A DNA stretch of 64,000 nt from Bog-375 sp049698695. Lineage in GTDB: Bacteria; Acidobacteriota; Terriglobia; Bryobacterales; Bryobacteraceae. A program made the position numbers and the translations under genes. Under the pieces are notes generated by a model. It worked only from the letters and a program-made list of their open reading frames with translations, was not told the DNA's origin and did not search any database. Where the stretch lies: positions 1 to 64,000 of the forward strand of contig JBAVYH010000176.1 of assembly GCA_049698695.1 (NCBI GenBank). The letters are read 5' to 3'. Numbering within the stretch: position 1 is the first letter of the stretch; each line of letters starts with the position of its first letter. This document shows, one piece after another, positions 8,157-17,141 of this stretch.

Positions 8157-9497
8157 ATGCAACAGCGCACTTCTCGCAGGTTCTTTCTCGGTGCGTTGAC
8201 GGCGACAGCCGCGACACGCGTGTGGGGCGCAAACGACAGAATCAACGTGGCGATTGTAGGACTCGGCCACCGTGGCTCGACCCACCTGAACATCTATTCT
8301 CGCCTGTCCGATGCCCGTGTGGCGGCCCTTTGCGATATCGATCGGGCTGCCCGCGAAGTGGCCCAAGCGAAGCTTCTGAGAATCACCAGCCAGAAGGCCA
8401 AGGAATTCGAGGACTTGCGCGACGCCTTCGCCGATCCCGGGATTGACGCTGTGTCCATTGCCACACCTAACCACTGGCATGCGCTGGCCACGATATGGGC
8501 ATGTAAGGCCGGCAAAGACGTCTACTGCGAGAAGCCTGCCTGTTACGACATCTACGAGGGTCCAAAGATGCTCCAGGTGGCGCGGGAGACAAAGCGAATG
8601 GTGCAGGTTGGCTCGCAGCACCGCAGCATGCAATACGGGATCAGGGCGATGCAGGCGCTACACAGTGGCATCATCGGCCAAGTCTACATGGCCAGGGGCC
8701 TGTGCTTCAAGCGCCGTCCTTCAATCGGTCATAAGGCAGACAGTCCGGTGCCGCCAGGCGTGAATTGGGATTTATTTCGAGGTCCGGCTCCCATGCGCCC
8801 TTTCAACGAATTGCGCTTCAAGTACAACTGGCACTGGTTCTGGGACACGGGCAATGGTGACATCGGCAACCAGGGCGTACACCAGATGGGCATCTGCCGG
8901 TGGGGACTGGGTGACCCCGAGTGGCCCAAGAGCGTGGTCGCCACAGGCAGCAAGTACGGCCCCGTTGACGATCAGGAGACGCCCAACACGCAACTCGCCA
9001 GTTACGATTTCGGCGGGTGTGAGATTGTGTTCGAGGTGCGGGGATTGCTTACCGGCGGTGAGGGCGTTCCTGTGCGCCGTCGCTCGAAACCCGACGCTGA
9101 CACTCCCGCCGTTCGCGCGAGCGACCCGCTCAACATCACCGTAGGAAATCTGTTCTATGGAACCGAGGGTTGGATGGCGATGAACATCGAGGGCTTCCAG
9201 ATATACAAGGGTGAGAGTAGTGAAATTGTCATGGAAGAACGCCCGAAGGTGAGCCAGGAAATCGAAGGCACAAACCTGCACATCGAGAACTTTCTCGCCG
9301 CCTGCCGGTCGCGAGATCCTCGAGAACTACATGACGGCATCGCAAATGCCTATCTGAGCGCCTCGTTATGTCATCTGGCAAACATCAGCTATCGCGTTGG
9401 GCGGAAACTCACCATCGATCCCGGGCCGCAGTTTGCCGGCGACCCAGGAGCCAACGAGCTAATCACGCGTGACTATCGCCAACCGTTCGTGGTGTGA
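8157..9497 (+). CDS. Tat-exported Gfo/Idh/MocA family oxidoreductase
   Basis: A 446-residue NAD(P)-dependent oxidoreductase with a twin-arginine leader (TSRRFFLGALTATAATRVWG). The Rossmann domain (about residues 30-150) has VAIVGLGHRGSTHL, SIATPNHWHALATIWACKAGKDVYCEKP and thus the family EKP motif with its catalytic Lys. The C-terminal domain (about 155-430) carries the GFO_IDH C2 segment FNELRFKYNWHWFWDTGNGDIGNQGVHQMG. This secreted subgroup is abundant in Planctomycetota and Acidobacteriota and acts on sugars or glycosides; the substrate here is unknown. GAAAGGAAA sits 8 bases before the ATG. Its promoter carries the GntR-type operator, so it is probably co-regulated with the symporter operon. 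Confidence 0.87.
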   Translation: MQQRTSRRFFLGALTATAATRVWGANDRINVAIVGLGHRGSTHLNIYSRLSDARVAALCDIDRAAREVAQAKLLRITSQKAKEFEDLRDAFADPGIDAVSIATPNHWHALATIWACKAGKDVYCEKPACYDIYEGPKMLQVARETKRMVQVGSQHRSMQYGIRAMQALHSGIIGQVYMARGLCFKRRPSIGHKADSPVPPGVNWDLFRGPAPMRPFNELRFKYNWHWFWDTGNGDIGNQGVHQMGICRWGLGDPEWPKSVVATGSKYGPVDDQETPNTQLASYDFGGCEIVFEVRGLLTGGEGVPVRRRSKPDADTPAVRASDPLNITVGNLFYGTEGWMAMNIEGFQIYKGESSEIVMEERPKVSQEIEGTNLHIENFLAACRSRDPRELHDGIANAYLSASLCHLANISYRVGRKLTIDPGPQFAGDPGANELITRDYRQPFVV

Positions 9498-9688
9498 GCA
9501 CGGTTCGACCGAAAGGCATGGGCCGTTGAGCCGCGATCACGACAGGCGAGAAACTCTCCAGTCCAGTGGCTGAGAGCCTTGCCGCGCCAGTATTCGACGG
9601 CGTGATCTACAGCGTCATAGCGCGGATCGAAGCCTCTCAGATGAACTTAGCTAGCCTGAATCACTGGACGGCGAACCTCGCTTTGCCT

Positions 9689-12600
9689 TCAAAACTCCAG
9701 CCGCAGCGCCATCTGGCCCTGACGCGGGGTGTTGGACTGGCTGCTCACGACGCCGAAGTTGGCGGCACTGATGTTCGATGCGGGTACGCCGAATACCACG
9801 CGGTTGAACACGTTGAAGAATTCGGCGCGGAAGATCAGCGTCACCCGCTCGGTGATCGCCGTCCGCTTGATTGCGCCAATGCTTTCATTCAGACTCCAAG
9901 GCGCGCGCAGGCTGTCGTACGATCGCGCCGCGCTGCCGAAGGTGAAGGCCGCGGGCACGGCGAACGCCGCCGGGTTGATATAGCGGTCCACCACCGGATC
10001 GAAATGGCTGTAGCTCATTTCGAGCGGGACGCCCGAAACCACGTTGGGCCGCAGTGTGGAGTTAAACAGCGGCAGCGTGTTGTTGGCGGTGAGCACGATG
10101 GGCGTGCCCGCCCAGTATTGATCGATATCGGTGAGAGTCCACCCGGCCATGGCTTTCCCCAGCGCGCCGCGCTGGAAGAAACGCTTGCCGGGACCAAACG
10201 GCAGATCGTACAGGAAGCTGATGGAAATTGCCTGCGGCACGTCGGTGTCGCTCACCGCTTTTTCAAGGCCACGGTTGTAAAACGTCTGCCCCGCCGGCCC
10301 GCCGCCGGCCGCAATGTCGGCATCGGTGAGCGTCTTCGACCACGCGTAGGCCACCACGCCAGTCAGCCCACGGGAGATACGCCGCTCCAGCTTCATCTGT
10401 AGCGCATGGTAGGTTGAGTCGCCGTTCGGGTTGGAGAGGTTGGTGATGGTCAGATACTGCGGAAAAGGCCGCAGCGCCTGCGCCACCGAGCCGGTGAAAC
10501 CGGCGGACGGAACAGGAATGCCGGCCGCCTGGGCGGCTGCCGAAGTCACCGGCGCGGTGAGCAGGTTGCCCAGGCTCAGGTAGCTGGGGTTGAGCTCATT
10601 GGGCTGGATCAGCGTGGTCCCCAGGCGTGTGCCCTTCACGCCAACGTAGTCGGCTTCAAGCAGCAGGTTTGCAATCAGCTCGTGCTGCACGCCTACGCTC
10701 CAGTTCTGAAAGTAGGGCGGCCGGCCGTCACCGGCGCCGATCATCGCCACCGCCGAGCCGTTGGCCACCGTGGGACTGATATCGGGCGGGCGAACGTAGT
10801 TCTGCGGAAAGCCGCTATCCCAGTTGAAGGCCGGCGTGACGCCGTTGTTGGTGCTGGCGAAGACCGGCGACGCATTGAAGCCGAAACCGAAACTCTGCGA
10901 TTGGCGCAGGCCGGCGTCGGCATTGCCCGGCCCATAGTAAATTCCGTATCCGCCGTGGACAGTGGTCCGCGGCGTGGCGGCATAGGCGAAGCCCAGGCGC
11001 GGCCCGAAATTCTTGTAGTCCGTATTGGCGAAGCTGGTCAGGCCGCTGCGGCCGGGGCCCGTGCCCAGGAATTCGATTGCTCCCGGCAGGTTGCCTGCGC
11101 CGGGATTGGCGAGAGTCGGGTCGAAGCTGGCGAGGTTGTCGTGCGCCTCCGAGCGCGGGAAGTAGATTTCGTAGCGCAGGCCGAGGTTGAGCGTGAGCGT
11201 GCGGCTGATTTTCCAATCGTCCTGCGTGAAGCCGGCCAGGTAGCGGTAGCGAATGCCGGGCACGAGCGTGAGCTGGTTAAGCTGCCCCTGATGGACGTCT
11301 CCCAGCAGAAAACTGGCGAAAGCGCTGCCGGTGGAGGAAGTGCCGGGCAGGCCGGTTTCGAGCGTGTTGAAAGCGAAGTTGCCCTGCGAGCCGAAGTAAT
11401 CCGCGCCGTTGGTCTGGAGCCAGCGCGCATCGGCGCCGAACTTCAAGCTGTGGCGGCCGCGCATCCAGCCGACGCTGTCGTCGAACTGGAAGACGTTGTT
11501 GATCTGCTCGCCCACCGTCTTGGTGCCGTTGGTCGATCCCCAGGCGGTATAGCCGTCGTTGAAGGTGACGTACGGGAAAGCATTGCCGGGGCCGGTTTGC
11601 ACGCCGGTGAGGCCGATCTGGGTGGGCCAGTTCTGGTTGGCGGCCAGCGAGTTCCACAACTGCGCCTCGCGCGTGAAACCGAAGGCGGCGTGGTTGAGCA
11701 GGCTGGACGAGGGCGACCAATCGTCGCTCAAGCGCGCCCAGCGGGAGTGGTAATCGTTGTTAAGCCCGTTGGTGAGCGGGTCCGGCAAAGTGTCCGGATT
11801 GATCTGCGTTTGTGTGCCGACGTAGAGGAAAGCGCTAAGGCGATTGGCGTCGGTGATGGAGTGATCGATCTTGAGATCCACCTGGTCGCGGCTGAAGCTG
11901 TTGGCGCCCAGAGCAAGAAAATTATTGAGATCGGCAAGGTTGGCCGGCTGCGGAAGCAGCGCGACGATCTTCGACGAAACCGAGCTGAAATCGTTTGGTG
12001 GAATCTGGTTGCCTGGAAACGGCGTGCGCGTATAGGCGCCGCTGGCGGTTGCTGCGGTGCTGGCGGAATCGTAAATCAGAATCGGCTTGCCGCTGCTGCC
12101 TACCAGCGATGAAAAATTGCCGCTCCGAAAAGCCACCGGCGGAATGCTCACCAACGCATTCGACGACGATTGCTGGTAGCGGAATCCGCTGTAGACGAAA
12201 TAGAAGAACGTGCGGTTGTGCCCGTTGTACACATGAGGGATTTCCATCGGACCGCCGAGCGCGGCGCCGAATTCGTTCTGCCGGTTCACCGGCGCGGCCG
12301 TGGCGAAGAAGCCGCGCGCATCGAACACGTTGTTGCGCAGGTAATCGAACGCCGCGCCGTGAAATGCGTTGCCGCCGGACTTGCTCGAAAACACTTCAAA
12401 CCCGCCGCCGGTGCGGCCGTATTCGGCGCTGAATCCGCCGCTGACCAGGCGGAACTCATCGATGGCTTCGACCGATGGGTAAGTGAACAACGTGCCGCCG
12501 CTTTCCGGGCTGGTGGCGCCGACGCCATCGAACAGCACTTCCTTGGCGCGCGATTGCGAGCCATCGATCTGCGTGTTGGCGGCGGTGCCGGTGACTCCCG

Positions 12601-13138
12601 GCGTGAGGAAGATGAAGCTCTCCGGATTGCGCATGTTGCCGGAAACGGAAAGCGGGAGATCGGAGACGAGCTTCTCGGTGATGGCGGTGGAGTTGTCGGA
12701 GGTAACCGTCTCGGCAGTAGCGGTGACGTCGACGTCGATCCTATCCGGACCTGGGAGCCACATGTAGAAGTCCAGTGTCTTGGTCTCGGCAACATCGACC
12801 TGAATCCGAAACACGGTATCTAAGAAGCCCATGGCCTTGGCAGTCAGCTCGTAGAGTCCTACAGGCAATCCCGTCAGTGAATAGAGGCCATAGTCGTTTG
12901 CAGAGGTTGTGTACTTCAGCCCGGTAGCCTTATCGACAAGGTCCACCTTGGCGCCGGGTACGACCGCGCCGCTGCGGTCCGTGATCGTGCCCGTTATTGT
13001 GCTGCGGTCCGACTGCGCCATCGCTACCGTCGCGGCCAAAAACAGAATCGCAAGACTGCGTAGCAGCGGCCTGTGGCGCAACGGATAATGTGAAGTGATT
13101 CGTGCGTTGGCCTGTAGCATGAGATCGTCGTCCGGCAT
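9689..13138 (-). CDS. Oar-type TonB-dependent outer-membrane receptor
   Basis: About 1149 residues. After a signal peptide (RSLAILFLAATVAMAQ) comes a carboxypeptidase-regulatory-like beta domain (about residues 45-135: STITGTITDRSGAVVPGAKV). A plug-like region follows (ESFIFLTPGVTG, VLFDGVGATSPESGG, EYGRTGGGFEVFSSKSGGN), then a long barrel ending in ...MALRLEF with the terminal Phe of outer-membrane beta-signals. Such receptors are the usual Acidobacteriota counterparts of SusC and import oligomers with energy from TonB. The reading frame is open far upstream, to 13498, but those 120 residues are rich in Arg/Ser and not protein-like. The ATG at 13138, with GGAGA ahead of it, was therefore preferred; the ATG at 13120 is possible. 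The substrate is unknown, although it follows the sugar-acid genes. Confidence 0.85.
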   Translation of the reverse strand: MPDDDLMLQANARITSHYPLRHRPLLRSLAILFLAATVAMAQSDRSTITGTITDRSGAVVPGAKVDLVDKATGLKYTTSANDYGLYSLTGLPVGLYELTAKAMGFLDTVFRIQVDVAETKTLDFYMWLPGPDRIDVDVTATAETVTSDNSTAITEKLVSDLPLSVSGNMRNPESFIFLTPGVTGTAANTQIDGSQSRAKEVLFDGVGATSPESGGTLFTYPSVEAIDEFRLVSGGFSAEYGRTGGGFEVFSSKSGGNAFHGAAFDYLRNNVFDARGFFATAAPVNRQNEFGAALGGPMEIPHVYNGHNRTFFYFVYSGFRYQQSSSNALVSIPPVAFRSGNFSSLVGSSGKPILIYDSASTAATASGAYTRTPFPGNQIPPNDFSSVSSKIVALLPQPANLADLNNFLALGANSFSRDQVDLKIDHSITDANRLSAFLYVGTQTQINPDTLPDPLTNGLNNDYHSRWARLSDDWSPSSSLLNHAAFGFTREAQLWNSLAANQNWPTQIGLTGVQTGPGNAFPYVTFNDGYTAWGSTNGTKTVGEQINNVFQFDDSVGWMRGRHSLKFGADARWLQTNGADYFGSQGNFAFNTLETGLPGTSSTGSAFASFLLGDVHQGQLNQLTLVPGIRYRYLAGFTQDDWKISRTLTLNLGLRYEIYFPRSEAHDNLASFDPTLANPGAGNLPGAIEFLGTGPGRSGLTSFANTDYKNFGPRLGFAYAATPRTTVHGGYGIYYGPGNADAGLRQSQSFGFGFNASPVFASTNNGVTPAFNWDSGFPQNYVRPPDISPTVANGSAVAMIGAGDGRPPYFQNWSVGVQHELIANLLLEADYVGVKGTRLGTTLIQPNELNPSYLSLGNLLTAPVTSAAAQAAGIPVPSAGFTGSVAQALRPFPQYLTITNLSNPNGDSTYHALQMKLERRISRGLTGVVAYAWSKTLTDADIAAGGGPAGQTFYNRGLEKAVSDTDVPQAISISFLYDLPFGPGKRFFQRGALGKAMAGWTLTDIDQYWAGTPIVLTANNTLPLFNSTLRPNVVSGVPLEMSYSHFDPVVDRYINPAAFAVPAAFTFGSAARSYDSLRAPWSLNESIGAIKRTAITERVTLIFRAEFFNVFNRVVFGVPASNISAANFGVVSSQSNTPRQGQMALRLEF

Positions 13139-13331
13139 CCGCTGGGAATCTCCAGTGTTCCATTTCGCTGCCCAAACGGGCAAGCTACAGGCAATGACGC
13201 CACGGGCAATTGCGTCCGCTCCCTGACGGTCGCGGCTCCGAATCGCCGATCTTCGTAGCCGCGAGGGTGAGCAGCGCCCCGTAAAACAGCACCGCTGTCC
13301 GATCCGATTGAAAACACGCTGAATTCTCCTC

Positions 13332-13377
13332 TTGACGCCAATCACAAATTGCAATAACATAATCACAGATTGCAATA
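13332..13377 (+). promoter_or_regulatory. Promoter with two direct-repeat operators, 21 bp apart, ahead of the XRE regulator
   Basis: TTGACG (13332-13337), a 17-base spacer and TAACAT (13355-13360) form a promoter. Two copies of a 17-bp element, AATCACAAATTGCAATA (13340-13356) and AATCACAGATTGCAATA (13361-13377), differ at one base and are offset by exactly 21 bp, two helix turns. Each contains ATTGCAAT, a perfect palindrome, at its end (the first reads AATTGCAAT). Copy 1 fills the spacer; copy 2 covers the start point and touches the ATG at 13377. The mRNA leader would be about 10 bases and has no ribosome site. Autorepression is likely. Confidence 0.7.
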
Positions 13378-13868
13378 TGAAGTTAGGAGAAAAACTTCGG
13401 TACCTGCGGGAAGTGGAAGGAACGCTGCGCGGGTTCGACCGCGAATTGTCGCAACTGGAGATGGCGCGGCTGATCCAGCGCGAGTTGGGCAAGTCCATCA
13501 GCCAGAGTTACCTTTCGCAGATCGAGAGCGGGGCGCGGCCGCACCTGACCAACTCCTCGCGAATGCTGCTGGCGAAGTTTTTCAAGGTGCATCCGGGCTA
13601 CCTGGTGGACGATCCGGAGGGATTTCAGAACGAGCTGGTGTCGGACGTGGGGGCGCTCGAGGACAAGCTGGACCTGTGGCTGGTGAGTGGCGCGGAGCGA
13701 TTTCGCCGCGACCCGGAGCTGCAGCACTCGCTGATCGAGCTGGCGCGGCACGCGGATACGCGGATGTGCATCATCCTGCTGGGTGAGATTCTGGAGAACC
13801 CGGGCCTGGCGGAGCGGCTGATGGAAGTGTTGAAGACGCCGGCGGCCCGCAAGACGAGGAGGCAGTAA
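13377..13868 (+). CDS. XRE-family helix-turn-helix regulator
   Basis: A 163-residue protein. Residues 1-70 are an HTH_3/Cro-CI-type domain: KLGEKLRYLREVEG, LSQLEMARLIQRELGKSISQSYLSQIESG and an aliphatic LAKFFKVHPGYLVDD end. The insertion of about 15 residues between the first helices is longer than in Cro. The C-terminal 80 residues are helical (DVGALEDKLDLWL, LIELARHADTRMCIILLGEI) and resemble no ligand domain I know. It abuts the NfeD-like gene (stop TAA at 13866-13868, next ATG at 13869), so it is the first gene of the NfeD-flotillin-PspA block and probably its controller. The ATG at 13377 was chosen because the promoter and repeats exclude the earlier in-frame ATG codons. Confidence 0.85.
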   Translation: MKLGEKLRYLREVEGTLRGFDRELSQLEMARLIQRELGKSISQSYLSQIESGARPHLTNSSRMLLAKFFKVHPGYLVDDPEGFQNELVSDVGALEDKLDLWLVSGAERFRRDPELQHSLIELARHADTRMCIILLGEILENPGLAERLMEVLKTPAARKTRRQ

Positions 13869-14456
13869 ATGAATTGGGCGGATTTATACCTCGCGTGTTT
13901 TCTGGTGGGTTTCGTTTTGAGCGCGCTGGCGTTTTTGGCGGGAATGGGGCACGTACACATCCCGCATCTGCATCATGCGATCCACATCCCGCATGGGCAC
14001 GCTTCCGGCGGAGGGGCGGGCGAGTTGCCGTGGTTCAATTTCGGCACCGTGTCGGCATTCCTGGCCTGGTTCGGCGGGGCGGGGTACCTGCTGGAGCACT
14101 ACTACCATGTGTGGTATTTCGTGGCGTTCGTGGTGGCGACGTTCAGCGGGCTGGGGGCGGCGTCAGTGGTGTTCGTGTTTCTCGCCAAGGTGCTGATGGC
14201 GCATGAGGCGCCGCTCGATCCGGCGGACTACGAAATGGTCGGGGTGCTGGGGAAGCTGAGCATCCCGATCCGCGCCGGCGGAACGGGGGAGTTGATTTTT
14301 TCGCAGGAGGGCACGCGCCACGTTGCTGGCGCGCGCAGCGAGGATGGCGCGGCCATCCCCAAAGGCGCGGAAGTGGTGGTGACGCGCTACGAGAAGGGCA
14401 TTGCCTACGTCCGGCGCTGGGAAGACCTCGCCGGAGAAACGGAGCTGAAGAGTTAA
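13869..14456 (+). CDS. NfeD/YqiJ-like membrane protein, flotillin partner
   Basis: A 195-residue protein with three hydrophobic segments (about residues 5-27, 56-75, 80-107) and a His-rich loop (HVHIPHLHHAIHIPHGH). A soluble C-terminal beta domain (about 120-190: EMVGVLGKLSIPIRAGGTGEL, GAEVVVTRYEKGIAYVRRW) has the OB-fold pattern of NfeD/YuaF proteins. Proteins of this kind are encoded next to flotillins (YuaF-FloT, YqiJ-YqiK), as here, and help organise membrane microdomains. The first codon directly follows the regulator's stop and the flotillin starts 12 bases after its own stop. The histidine-rich loop could bind metal, but that is only a guess. Confidence 0.75.
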   Translation: MNWADLYLACFLVGFVLSALAFLAGMGHVHIPHLHHAIHIPHGHASGGGAGELPWFNFGTVSAFLAWFGGAGYLLEHYYHVWYFVAFVVATFSGLGAASVVFVFLAKVLMAHEAPLDPADYEMVGVLGKLSIPIRAGGTGELIFSQEGTRHVAGARSEDGAAIPKGAEVVVTRYEKGIAYVRRWEDLAGETELKS

Positions 14457-14468
14457 GTGGAGCAAATT

Positions 14469-15899
14469 ATGGAACACCCGATTGTAATCTTCGTGCTTTT
14501 GGGGGTCCTGGTCATTCTTTTCATTCTGACGGCGTTTGCCAAGCTGTTCCGCAAAGCCGGTCCGCATGAAGCGATCATCGTCTACGGTTTGGGCGGCACG
14601 CGCGTGGTGAAGGGGCGCGGGACGTTTATCTTTCCGATGGTGGAGACCTCGCGCGGGCTGTCGCTGGAGCTGATGTCGTTCGATGTGGCGCCGAAGCAGG
14701 ACCTGTATACGCGGCAGGGCGTCGCAGTGACGGTGGAGGCGGTGGCGCAGATCAAGGTGAAATCCGATCCGGAATCGATCCTCACCGCGGCGGAGCAGTT
14801 CCTGACCAAGCAGCCGGAGGAGCGGGAAGGTCTGATCCGGCTGGTGATGGAAGGCCACCTGCGCGGCATCATCGGCCAGTTGACGGTGGAAGAGATCGTC
14901 AAGCAGCCGGAGATGGTGGGCGAGCGGATGCGCTCCACCTGCGCCGATGACATGACCAAGATGGGGCTGGAGGTAATCTCCTTCACCATTAAAGAAGTCC
15001 GGGACAAAAACGAATACATCGCCAACATGGGCCGGCCGGACGTGGCGCGAATCAAGCGCGACGCGGACGTGGCATCCGCCGAAGCTGAACGAGACACGGC
15101 GATTAAACGGGCGAACGCATCGCGCGAAGCCGCCATCGCCAAAGCGCAGGCCGACCAGGAGCGCGTGCTGGCGGAGACGCTATCCCAGACCAAGCAGGCC
15201 GAAGCGCAGCGCGACCTGGAAACCAAGAAGGCCCAGTACCTGGAAGCCGTAAAGAAGCAACAGGCCCAGGCGGACAAAGCCTACGAGATCCAGACGAACA
15301 TCATGCAGCAGCAGGTGCGCGGCGAAGAAGTTACCATTCACCAGGTCGAGAAAGAGCACGAAGTCAAGGTGCAGGAAGCCGAGATCCAGCGGCGCGAGCG
15401 CGAACTGACGGCCACCGTCCTGAAGCCGGCCGACGCCGAACGGCAGCGCATCGAGACCCTGGCGGAAGCCGAGAAGCAGCGGCTGATTATCGAAGCCGAA
15501 GGCCATGCGTCGGCCATCCGCGCGCAGGGCGAAGCGGAAGCGGAAATCATCTTCAAGAAAGGCGAGGCCGAAGCCAAGGCGATGAACTTGCGGGCCGAGG
15601 CGTACCAGGAATTCAACCAGGCGGCGATTGTGGACAAGCTGATCACCGGCTTGCCGGAAGTGGTGAAAGCGTTGGCCGCGCCGCTGGCCAACGTGGACCG
15701 CATCACGGTGGTTTCGACAGGCAACGGCGATACCGCCGGCCTGAACAAGATCACCGGCGATATGACGAAGATGGCGGCGCAGATTCCGGCACTGTTCGAG
15801 ACGCTATCGGGTATGCCGCTCGCCGAGCTATTCGGCAAAGTGCGGGCGATTGGGGACAAGGCGCCGAAGCCGGACGATAAAGGCTCGGCGGCGCAGTAG
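14469..15899 (+). CDS. Flotillin-like SPFH-domain protein
   Basis: A 476-residue membrane-associated scaffold protein. It has an N-terminal membrane hairpin (HPIVIFVLLGVLVILFILTAFA), an SPFH/band-7 domain at about residues 25-200 (GPHEAIIVYGLGGTRVV, VETSRGLSLELMSFDV, VEEIVKQPEMVGERM), and a long charged coiled coil at about 200-380 full of Glu-Ala repeats (AEAERDTAIKRANASREAA, EAEAEIIFKKGEAEAKAM) typical of flotillins. Such proteins form oligomers at the inner membrane and affect fluidity and protein sorting. The ATG at 14469 has GGAG 8 bases upstream; the GTG at 14457, right after the preceding stop, lacks one. It lies between an NfeD partner and PspA. Confidence 0.9.
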   Translation: MEHPIVIFVLLGVLVILFILTAFAKLFRKAGPHEAIIVYGLGGTRVVKGRGTFIFPMVETSRGLSLELMSFDVAPKQDLYTRQGVAVTVEAVAQIKVKSDPESILTAAEQFLTKQPEEREGLIRLVMEGHLRGIIGQLTVEEIVKQPEMVGERMRSTCADDMTKMGLEVISFTIKEVRDKNEYIANMGRPDVARIKRDADVASAEAERDTAIKRANASREAAIAKAQADQERVLAETLSQTKQAEAQRDLETKKAQYLEAVKKQQAQADKAYEIQTNIMQQQVRGEEVTIHQVEKEHEVKVQEAEIQRRERELTATVLKPADAERQRIETLAEAEKQRLIIEAEGHASAIRAQGEAEAEIIFKKGEAEAKAMNLRAEAYQEFNQAAIVDKLITGLPEVVKALAAPLANVDRITVVSTGNGDTAGLNKITGDMTKMAAQIPALFETLSGMPLAELFGKVRAIGDKAPKPDDKGSAAQ

Positions 15900-15914
15900 G
15901 AACTTTGGGTAACC

Positions 15915-15940
15915 GGGCCGCGTGCGCAAGTGCGCGGCCC
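15915..15940 (+). terminator. GC-rich hairpin between flotillin and PspA genes
   Basis: GGGCCGCG (15915-15922) and CGCGGCCC (15933-15940) form a perfect 8-bp stem with a 10-base loop. No T-run follows, so it is more likely an attenuator or mRNA-stability hairpin than a full terminator. It would let the flotillin and PspA genes be expressed at different levels. Confidence 0.4.
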
Positions 15941-15960
15941 ACAGGGAAAGGAGAACTCCA

Positions 15961-16623
15961 GTGGCACTCTTAGAGCGTGTTTCCACTTTGATTCGGGCCA
16001 ACCTCAACGATTTGGTCGACAAGGCCGAGGACCCGGAAAAAATGATCAAGCAGGTGATTCTCGACATGGAGAATCAACTGCTCCAGGTGAAGACGCAGGT
16101 GGCGATTTCGATCGCCGACCAGCACGTGCTGGAAAAGAAGCTGAAGGAAAACGAAGACAACGACGGGCAATGGATGCGGCGCGCGGACCTGGCGCTCGAC
16201 CGGCATGACGACGCGCTGGCGCGCACAGCCGTGGAGCGGGCAATGAGCTATCGCACGACGGCCGAAAGCTTCCGCCAGCAAGTGGAAGATCAAAAGACCC
16301 AGGTGGAGAACCTGAAGAGCGCGCTGATCAAACTACAGCAGAAGCTGGCGGAGGCGCAAGCCAAAAGCGACATGCTGATCGCGCAGCACCGGCGCTCGCG
16401 CGCGCTGGGCAAAGCCACCAAGGCGGGGCTCAATATGGGCGACGAATCCAAGGCTGCTGCCTTTGATCGCATGAAGAACAAAGTGCAGCACAGCGAAGCG
16501 ACCGCGCAAGCCACGGCTGAGCTGATGGCCGACGACGCAGAGGACCAGTTCAAGGCGATGGAGAAGCGCGACGAAATCGACCGGCTGCTGGCCGAGCTGA
16601 AGGCCAAGCGCAAGACCGGGTAA
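15961..16623 (+). CDS. pspA: Phage-shock protein A / IM30 family protein
   Basis: A 220-residue, almost wholly alpha-helical protein. It begins VALLERVSTLIRANLNDLVDKAEDPEKMIKQ (in part: NLNDLVDKAEDPEKMI), the PspA/Vipp1 signature, and continues as one long coiled coil. PspA forms ESCRT-III-like rods and rings on the inner membrane and guards the proton gradient under envelope stress. It is usually 220-250 residues, so this copy is full length. The GTG at 15961 is preceded by AAAGGAG at 7 bases; translation upstream of it gives Arg-rich, non-homologous sequence. The flotillin and NfeD genes upstream make a joint membrane-maintenance role likely. No PspB/PspC or PspF is seen nearby. Confidence 0.9.
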   Translation: MALLERVSTLIRANLNDLVDKAEDPEKMIKQVILDMENQLLQVKTQVAISIADQHVLEKKLKENEDNDGQWMRRADLALDRHDDALARTAVERAMSYRTTAESFRQQVEDQKTQVENLKSALIKLQQKLAEAQAKSDMLIAQHRRSRALGKATKAGLNMGDESKAAAFDRMKNKVQHSEATAQATAELMADDAEDQFKAMEKRDEIDRLLAELKAKRKTG

Positions 16624-16734
16624 CAGCAAATCGCAGGGCGCAAGCGGATCGGACCCGACGCGCGCATGGCGCGCCGGGCAGGCGAAAGCCGGTTGTGTAT
16701 CCGTTGCACCCGCCCCAAAACAGGAACTTAATTT

Positions 16735-17136
16735 ATGACGCACGATGCAAAATTCGAGTGGTGGATTCTGGCCGCGATCGGCCTGGGCCTGGTGGTGATC
16801 CTGGTGGGAGGCAACCACTGGATTGCCGGTTCGGTGCTGCTGGTGCTGCTGATCCGGGCGTATCCGCAGCGATACGTCACTACGCCCGATGGGCTGCTCA
16901 TTCGCGCCGGCCTGGCGTACCGGCTGATTCCCTACCGGGCGATCACCTACATCGGGGAAGATGCGGAACAGAGAGCGCCGCTGCCGCTTTCGGCCGAGAC
17001 GGTCAAAATCGAGTGCGGACCGAACTGCGAGATCTGGCTGGCGCCGGAAGATCCGTCGACTTTTTTCCAGGACATGGCGCGGCACACGCCTCACTTGCGG
17101 CGGCGCGGACAGGCACTGACGGCGGCGTGGGTATAA
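16735..17136 (+). CDS. Small membrane protein with PH-like domain (hypothetical)
   Basis: A 133-residue protein with two adjacent hydrophobic segments near the N-terminus (about residues 10-25 and 28-42: WWILAAIGLGLVVILVGG, AGSVLLVLLIRAY). A beta-rich part follows: RYVTTPDGLLIRAGLAYRLIPYRAITYI, then EIWLAPEDPSTFFQDMARHT. This order of membrane anchor plus 'TPDGLLIR.G...LIPYRAI' resembles bacterial PH-like (DUF304/bPH) proteins. Function is unknown. It lies 111 bases after PspA and 5 bases before the carbonic-anhydrase-like gene, so it may be read with both. The family call is tentative. Confidence 0.6.
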   Translation: MTHDAKFEWWILAAIGLGLVVILVGGNHWIAGSVLLVLLIRAYPQRYVTTPDGLLIRAGLAYRLIPYRAITYIGEDAEQRAPLPLSAETVKIECGPNCEIWLAPEDPSTFFQDMARHTPHLRRRGQALTAAWV

Positions 17137-17141
17137 CGACA

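Noticed and set aside
10682..12112. 476-codon open frame on the plus strand
   Set aside because: It lies wholly inside the Oar-type receptor on the other strand; the translation is Ala/Val/Gly/Arg-rich without motifs, a GC-rich antisense shadow.
13139..13498. N-terminal extension of the receptor to 13498
   Set aside because: The 120 residues lack any signal or domain and would overlap the promoter and start of the divergent XRE gene.
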